Under the pieces are notes generated by a model that was not told the origin of the DNA, made no database searches, and worked only from the letters and a program-made list of their open reading frames with translations. A stretch of 11,122 bases of DNA from Rodentolepis nana (taxonomy: Eukaryota > Platyhelminthes > Cestoda > Cyclophyllidea > Hymenolepididae). The stretch is taken from NCBI GenBank assembly GCA_900617975.1, contig UZAE01001889.1, positions 1 through 11,122 of the forward strand, in the 5' to 3' direction. This document shows positions 8,002-11,122 of the stretch, piece by piece. The position numbers were made by a program, and so were the translations under genes. Position 1 is the stretch's first letter. Each line of letters starts with the position of its first letter.

Positions 8002-8448
8002 AAGAAGGGGACAACGATTTTGCAATGCATGGACCGGCCGATGTCTTTCCACACAATGAAGGCCTTAATCAGAAGAGAATTCCAGACCTCAAGGTGCAAC
8101 GAACTTAAAGCTCGAACAAAGGAGAAACAGTGGACAGTGGCGCTCTCTGACATAGCCGTCTTGCCAAGAATCGAAGCCGATTCTGAATTTAGAGTACGTA
8201 CCGGACACGATTGCTTGGCAAAACACCTTCACAGATTGGGGGTATACACTCAACCCACATGCCTCTTATGTAACCTACAGGAGGAAATGGAGAAGACCTA
8301 CCTGATTTGGTGTTTAGCGCTCAACCCACATGCCCTCTATGTAACCTACAGGAGGAAATCTGGCGAAGCACCTTCACAGATTAGGAGTATACAATCAAAA
8401 CACCTTCACAGATTGAGAGTATACACTCAACCCACATACTCTATGTAA
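8002..8448 (+). pseudogene. LINE ORF2 C-terminal region with CxxC motif, stuttered
   Basis: The frame open from 7951 continues through MSFHTMKALIRREFQTSRCN and EFRVRTGHDCLAKHLHRLG to a TAA at 8446-8448, with an ATG at 8029. A CLLCNLQEEMEKTYLIWC segment (TGC 8260, TGT 8269) is the cysteine motif found at the end of ORF2 in this LINE group. The His usually seen before LIRC is Tyr here. After it, the frame enters the duplicated block and repeats HLHRL and CNLQEEMEK-like pieces rather than ending normally. The real C-terminus corresponds to 8941-9000, beyond the repeats. Confidence 0.8.
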
Positions 8449-8945
8449 CCTACAGGAGGAAATGGAGAAGTCCCACCTGTCTATGTGACCTACAGGAGGA
8501 AACGGAGAAGACCCACCATATGTAACCTACATGAGGAAATGGAGAAGACCCATCTGATCTGTAACCTACAGGAGGAAATGGAGAAGACCCACCTGATGTG
8601 AAACCTACAGGAGGAAATGGAGAAGACCCATCTGATTCTCTACAGGAGAAAATGGAGAAGACCCACCTGATTCGGTGTTCAAAGGAGGAAATGGAGAAGA
8701 CCCACCTGATTCGGTGTCTAGCGATCAACCCACATGCCCTCTATGTAACCTACAGGAGGAAATCTGGCGAAGCACCTTCACAGATTAGGAGTATACAATC
8801 AAAACACCTTCACAGATTGAGAGTATACACTCAACCCACATATACTCTATGTAACCTACAGGAGGAAATGGAGAAGTCCCACCTGTCTTATGTAACCTAC
8901 AGGAGGAAATGGAGAAGACCTACCTGATTTGGTGTTTAGCGCTCA
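8221..8945 (+). repeat. Complex nested repeat built from the LINE C-terminal motif
   Basis: The aggaggaaatggagaag core occurs about twelve times (near 8279, 8350, 8454, 8494, 8530, 8569, 8609, 8644, 8683, 8754, 8859, 8901), mostly 34-42 bp apart. caccttcacagatt occurs five times (8224, 8369, 8401, 8773, 8805). A larger unit of roughly 170 bp, starting ggtgtttagcgctcaaccc at 8308, is repeated at 404-406 bp spacing from 8712, differing by a few bases. The outermost copies (8279-8320 and 8901-8945) share the variant gacctacctgatttggtgt, while inner copies read gacccacctgattcggtgt. Frames over this block on either strand (92 codons minus, 109 codons plus) are products of the repetition. Confidence 0.9.
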
Positions 8946-8977
8946 AGACAAGGACGAAAATCCAAAGATACTGGGAA

Positions 8978-9146
8978 GCAAGAAGACAGCTAATGAACTG
9001 TGTTAATAACCGCTATAAATGTACCCCCCCCCCCTCTTGGGGAAGCTGAAGTCAAAGATTAAGGTAAGCAAGAAGACTGCTAATGAACTGCTATTAATTA
9101 ACTGCTTTAAATGTACCCCCCCCCTCTTGGGGGAAGCTGAAGTCAA
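8978..9146 (+). repeat. 90-bp duplication in the LINE 3' UTR with C-tract hairpins
   Basis: gcaagaagacagctaatgaa at 8978 recurs at 9068, and the pair ends with ggaagctgaagtcaaa near 9041 and 9132, a period of 90-91 bp. Each unit contains a C-tract (11 C at 9024-9034; 9 C at 9116-9124) followed by tcttgggg or tcttggggg, so each can fold into a C/G stem with a short loop. The second unit leads into the true terminal sequence. Confidence 0.88.
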
Positions 9147-9150
9147 AAAA

Positions 9151-9178
9151 GCCTGCCATTTGAAATAAATAAATAAAG
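9151..9178 (+). repeat. LINE 3' terminus and AAAT-type tail
   Basis: gcctgccatttgaaataaat is followed by about three AAAT units ending near 9178, where unique AT-rich DNA begins. A short-unit repeat tail rather than poly(A) is typical of I-like non-LTR elements. The same gcctgcc(c/t)att block ends copies A and B. Confidence 0.75.
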
Positions 9179-9819
9179 TATCACCAAAAAGACAGTTTTT
9201 ACTAATGAAGCATTTAGGATCCATTTATTGATAAAAACACCTACGTCAAGGCAACATAAATAAAAACAAGTGATCACTTTAATAATTTGGAAATTAAAAA
9301 AACGTAAATTTAAGTAAGCGGGTTATAATATATGATAATTTAATATTAAATTAAAAACTCCACACAAACCATCAGTACACATCAATAAATCGTAAAAGAA
9401 ACTTGAAAATCTATTTACCTTTAGCTCTTGATAGTGTCTATTAAAAAGAAGAAGGATTTAATATCCTGATAAACATTTAGTAGATCATATGTAATAAGAA
9501 AAAATACTTTTTACATGAATATATATATATATATATAATAAGCAACGAATATGTTCAAACTATTTTACATAATGGTGACCGTTCTTCAACCTTAAGTAAT
9601 TTTCAGCATGCTATACTTATCTATCTTTTACTAAAATATCCGGTTTACTCAATATAATAGGTATAAAGGTAAAATGTTTTAAATTTTTATTAAAATTTAC
9701 TCCCCGAATTACAAAAAGATCTGCTCATTTCTCTATTGATTTATTATCTTTTTCATGTGTATTCGTTTCCCACGGTCGAATTTATTCTATCAAATGTTCT
9801 CTTGTAAAATTCTAATAAG
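9179..9819. other. AT-rich stretch, probably intronic, with an AT microsatellite
   Basis: No repeat shared with the rest of the window and no convincing exon was seen. A perfect AT run lies at 9519-9537. A 73-codon minus-strand frame at 9003-9224 straddles the LINE tail and is spurious. Confidence 0.4.
9519..9537. repeat. AT dinucleotide microsatellite
   Basis: Uninterrupted alternating A and T for 19 bases in AT-rich sequence. Confidence 0.9.
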
Positions 9820-9951
9820 CTTAAGAAAATGTATTTAATGGATTCAATTTTATACGATTTACGCAGATATACATTTATTGCTCTTAATAAGGGCCAACGC
9901 ATTGGCACAATGTATATGTTTCTATTTACTATATTTTTGCTGCAAATAAAG

Positions 9952-10062
9952 ATTACTCCCGGAAAAATTGAGTCAACTTTACCTGATCCCCCATGTTCAA
10001 GAATTGTGTCAGCTCCACAGGGGAAATCAGACCCTATTATATTTGTTGCGACACCATCAAGG
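9952..10062 (+). CDS. Candidate coding exon, right block
   Basis: After an acceptor ending at 9951 (tatttttgctgcaaataaag), a phase-0 frame of 37 codons reads KIESTLPDPPCSRIVSAPQG and SDPIIFVATPSR, ending at AGG|GTACGC (10062/10063), also phase 0. This matches the phase-0 exon start at 10110 over a short 47-nt intron with a good pyrimidine tract. The same frame is open upstream to 9808, through a hydrophobic stretch (TMYMFLFTIFLLQIKI), so the exon could be longer, with an acceptor at 9819. All three + frames are open across part of this exon and a 134-codon minus frame overlaps it. The choice is therefore tentative. Confidence 0.35.
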
Positions 10063-10109
10063 GTACGCAGAAATTGGAAGAAATAAAATATTTTTTCCAG
10101 TTTTTGCAG

Positions 10110-10215
10110 AGAATCTACATTAGGGGATATGAAGGGATCGGCGAAGTGGTAATACAAGCCAATAGTTGTTTACTGCTTAGGGAATTGATTGGGGAACCAT
10201 GCTTTAAGCAAAAAG
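10110..10215 (+). CDS. Candidate coding exon, right block
   Basis: A double pyrimidine acceptor, ttttttccagtttttgcag, ends at 10109. The frame then reads RIYIRGYEGIGEVVIQANSC and continues LLLRELIGEPCFKQK. Two donors leaving one base (phase 1) are possible: AAAAG|GTTGTG at 10215/10216, giving a very short 51-nt intron, or AATA|GTTGTT at 10164/10165, giving 102 nt. Reading straight through meets a TGA at 10242-10244 in the same frame as the next exon, so some splice (or a disabling stop) is needed. Alternatively the frame could begin upstream at 9987 without the 47-nt intron. Confidence 0.42.
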
Positions 10216-10266
10216 GTTGTGGTTTCGAGTTTATTTTTGCTTGACATATCCCAAATTTACTTATAG

Positions 10267-10386
10267 ATTATTACAATATTACAATAAATAATGTCACCAA
10301 ATACAAAGAGATGCGTTTCTATGGGACGACCTACACTTGCATTGTTCAATTTGCGCCGAAATGTGTATTTCCTTCTGTTAACTCAG
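10267..10386 (+). CDS. Coding exon of an unidentified host gene
   Basis: The 120-nt exon lies between an acceptor ending at 10266 (tatcccaaatttacttatag) and a good donor TCAG|GTTAGT at 10386/10387. It begins and ends in phase 1. It encodes YYNITINNVTKYKEMRFYGT followed by TYTCIVQFAPKCVFPSVNS. Composition is protein-like, with two Cys and two NxT sequons (NIT, NVT), which would fit an exported or extracellular segment. It joins in phase to the exon at 10487 over a 100-nt intron. A different + frame here offers an ATG (10291) and a basic 58-residue spliced product; I prefer the frame given because it extends consistently through three further exons. Family not recognised. Confidence 0.6.
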
Positions 10387-10486
10387 GTTAGTTATGAAAA
10401 GGCTTAAAATACTATTTGCCTCTGTTTATATTGTTTTGTTCTTTGTGGAATAATAAGAATTATGATTTTCAATAATTTAATTTTAG

Positions 10487-10590
10487 GGCAGGTGCAACCC
10501 GAAGTATCGTTTCCGTTTATCCGATTTCAAGAAAGAAAGAATTTCGTCCAAATTAATTTCTCCATAAAAGGAACAGATTACAGTAAACGT
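10487..10590 (+). CDS. Coding exon of the same unidentified host gene
   Basis: The acceptor tttcaataatttaattttag ends at 10486. From a phase-1 start the frame reads QVQPEVSFPFIRFQERKNFV, then QINFSIKGTDYSKR, and stays open to a TGA at 10624. To join the next exon in frame it should end at CGT|GTGCGT (10590/10591, phase 0), giving a 176-nt intron. An alternative donor, ACA|GTAAAC at 10582/10583 (phase 1), would instead lead the next exon into a TAA within about 16 codons and make that one terminal. The frame at the start is supported by the phase match with the previous donor. The minus strand over this interval also reads well for about 25 codons, so strand confidence comes from the chain. 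Confidence 0.58.
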
Positions 10591-10766
10591 GTGCGTTTAT
10601 CTTCATATCATGCATGCAACGCTTGACTTTTAAGTGTGTTTCCATGAATTTAATTCCTAAAATATTAATAGCATATTTTTAATGAATATAATGAGTACAA
10701 TCTTTCATGCGTATGCTTTTTTAATGCCAAGTTACCAACTTAAATATTCAATTTTTTTTGTTTTAG

Positions 10767-10848
10767 AGCTACTTGAAAATAGACAATGTATATTATTGTC
10801 GGTGGATAGGCCTTAATATTATTAAGAAATCGTCAGATTCAAAATGCA
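10767..10848 (+). CDS. Coding exon with near-consensus splice sites
   Basis: The acceptor attcaattttttttgttttag (ending 10766) and donor TGCA|GTAAGT (10848/10849) are both close to consensus. The 82-nt exon starts in phase 0 and ends in phase 1, encoding SYLKIDNVYYCRWIGLNIIK and then KSSDSKC. It is the clearest pair of splice sites in the window, and the leftover base joins the next exon in frame (A+GG, Arg). A 72-codon minus-strand frame over the same DNA (10793-11011) is hydrophobic, with no such signals, and I reject it. Product unknown; Cys content continues the pattern of the neighbouring exons. Confidence 0.65.
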
Positions 10849-10916
10849 GTAAGTTTTGTTTGAATTTATTGCGTTGCCGATAAACAACCAGAACAATTGA
10901 AACTCTGGTTCTAAAG

Positions 10917-11057
10917 GGAATCTTGTGATAAATGTTGAAAAGTCCCAGCTCGATTACACTTTGGAGTTTCATCGAGTCAATAATGAAAAATACAACAATT
11001 TTGAATTTCAATCCTTATCGACAACTGTTGGGGTATCTGTTTATTGGGAGAGTGAGG
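10917..11057 (+). CDS. Coding exon, last one visible before the window edge
   Basis: The exon follows a 68-nt intron whose acceptor is ctctggttctaaag (ending 10916) and ends at GAGG|GTATGT (11057/11058), a strong donor. It is 141 nt, phase 1 to phase 1, with 46 whole codons: NLVINVEKSQLDYTLEFHRV, NNEKYNNFEFQSLSTTVGVS, then VYWESE. The codon usage is less AT-driven than the introns and both phases agree with neighbours. The gene continues to the right, since the donor is followed by an intron that opens with a long AT repeat. I do not recognise the family. Confidence 0.65.
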
Positions 11058-11072
11058 GTATGTCCTTCATCG

Positions 11073-11122
<50 letters not shown>
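11073..11122. repeat. AT microsatellite running off the window edge
   Basis: Alternating AT for 50 bases, with a single G at 11093, starting 15 bp inside the predicted last intron. Confidence 0.95.

Larger units (their letters stand above)
4263..9178 (+). mobile_element. Decayed non-LTR retrotransposon (LINE) with EN, RT and RNase H
   Basis: Domains appear in the standard order of ORF2 of APE-type LINEs: endonuclease, linker, reverse transcriptase (YADD at 6608-6619), connection, RNase H, C-terminal cysteine motif, then 3' UTR and an AAAT-type tail. An RNase H downstream of RT fits the I/R1/LOA groups; Jockey in the strict sense usually lacks it, although automatic pipelines often label such proteins jockey or R1. 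No gag-like ORF1 is visible upstream. The reading frame changes at least six times and is cut by stops at 5004, 5064, 5865, 7855 and 7948, among others. Six internal duplication zones inflate its length. Orientation is the same as the predicted host gene. Target-site duplications could not be identified, and the 5' limit may be 4139. Confidence 0.9.

Noticed and set aside
8450..8728. 92-codon minus-strand ORF with Gly/Ser/Phe repeats
   Set aside because: It is the reverse complement of the repeated LINE C-terminal motif, not a gene.
8598..8927. 109-codon + strand ORF made of EEMEKTHLI-like repeats
   Set aside because: The repetition is a product of the duplicated LINE segment; it is not a repeat protein.
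8221..8945. CRISPR-like or satellite array
   Set aside because: Units are coding pieces of the adjoining LINE with irregular spacing and no unique spacers, so neither a CRISPR array nor an independent satellite.
9753..10157. 134-codon minus-strand ORF with a CAG|GTAAAG donor at 9983/9982
   Set aside because: It could even be phased to a minus-strand exon-like segment at 2395-2454, but the + strand reading of the same area extends through four further exons with better splice sites, so I treat it as an antisense shadow.
10291..10567. Two-exon small ORF starting at ATG 10291 and ending at TAA 10565-10567, 58 very basic residues
   Set aside because: It uses the same splice sites as the preferred exons but a different frame, which does not continue into the next exons.

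Overview
This is an AT-rich eukaryotic window, most likely from an arthropod. The retroelement proteins resemble families I associate with orb-weaving spiders, but that is memory, not proof. There is no bacterial gene organisation, tRNA, rRNA or CRISPR array.

The most conspicuous object is a decayed non-LTR retrotransposon (LINE) on the + strand, about 4263-9178. In order it holds an AP-type endonuclease (one clean 230-codon ORF), a linker, a reverse transcriptase with YADD, a connection region, an RNase H, a C-terminal CxxC...C segment, a 3' UTR with a C-tract, and an AAAT-type tail. EN + RT + RNase H points to the I/R1/LOA side of the LINE tree. It is dead: ATG out of frame, several frameshifts, stops inside domains, a lost RNase H Asp. 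Most striking are six zones where pieces of its own sequence are duplicated or multiplied in place (5089-5514, 6116-6198, 7018-7121, 7130-7242, 8221-8945, 8978-9146). The flanking DNA shows nothing like it.

Two short repeats of about 300 bp (21-340 and 3371-3668) are copies of one family. Their 5' heads match a fragment at 4139-4225 just upstream of the LINE, and their 3' ends resemble the LINE 3' end, so they look like short non-autonomous relatives of the LINE.

The AT-rich DNA outside the repeats is probably not empty. Reading splice signals by eye on the + strand gives a chain of small, phase-compatible coding exons on both sides of the LINE: left block 1343-2978, right block about 9952-11057. 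The best supported are 10267-10386, 10487-10590, 10767-10848 and 10917-11057, separated by short GT-AG introns. I infer a host gene (or two) transcribed rightwards, running out of the window on the right, with the LINE and one short element in a long intron. I do not recognise the protein. It has NxT sequons and cysteines in the right block, which would suit an extracellular region.

Other features are AT microsatellites at 9519-9537 and 11073-11122. The stretches 477-1342, 2979-3370, 3671-4138 and 9179-9819 hold nothing I can name.
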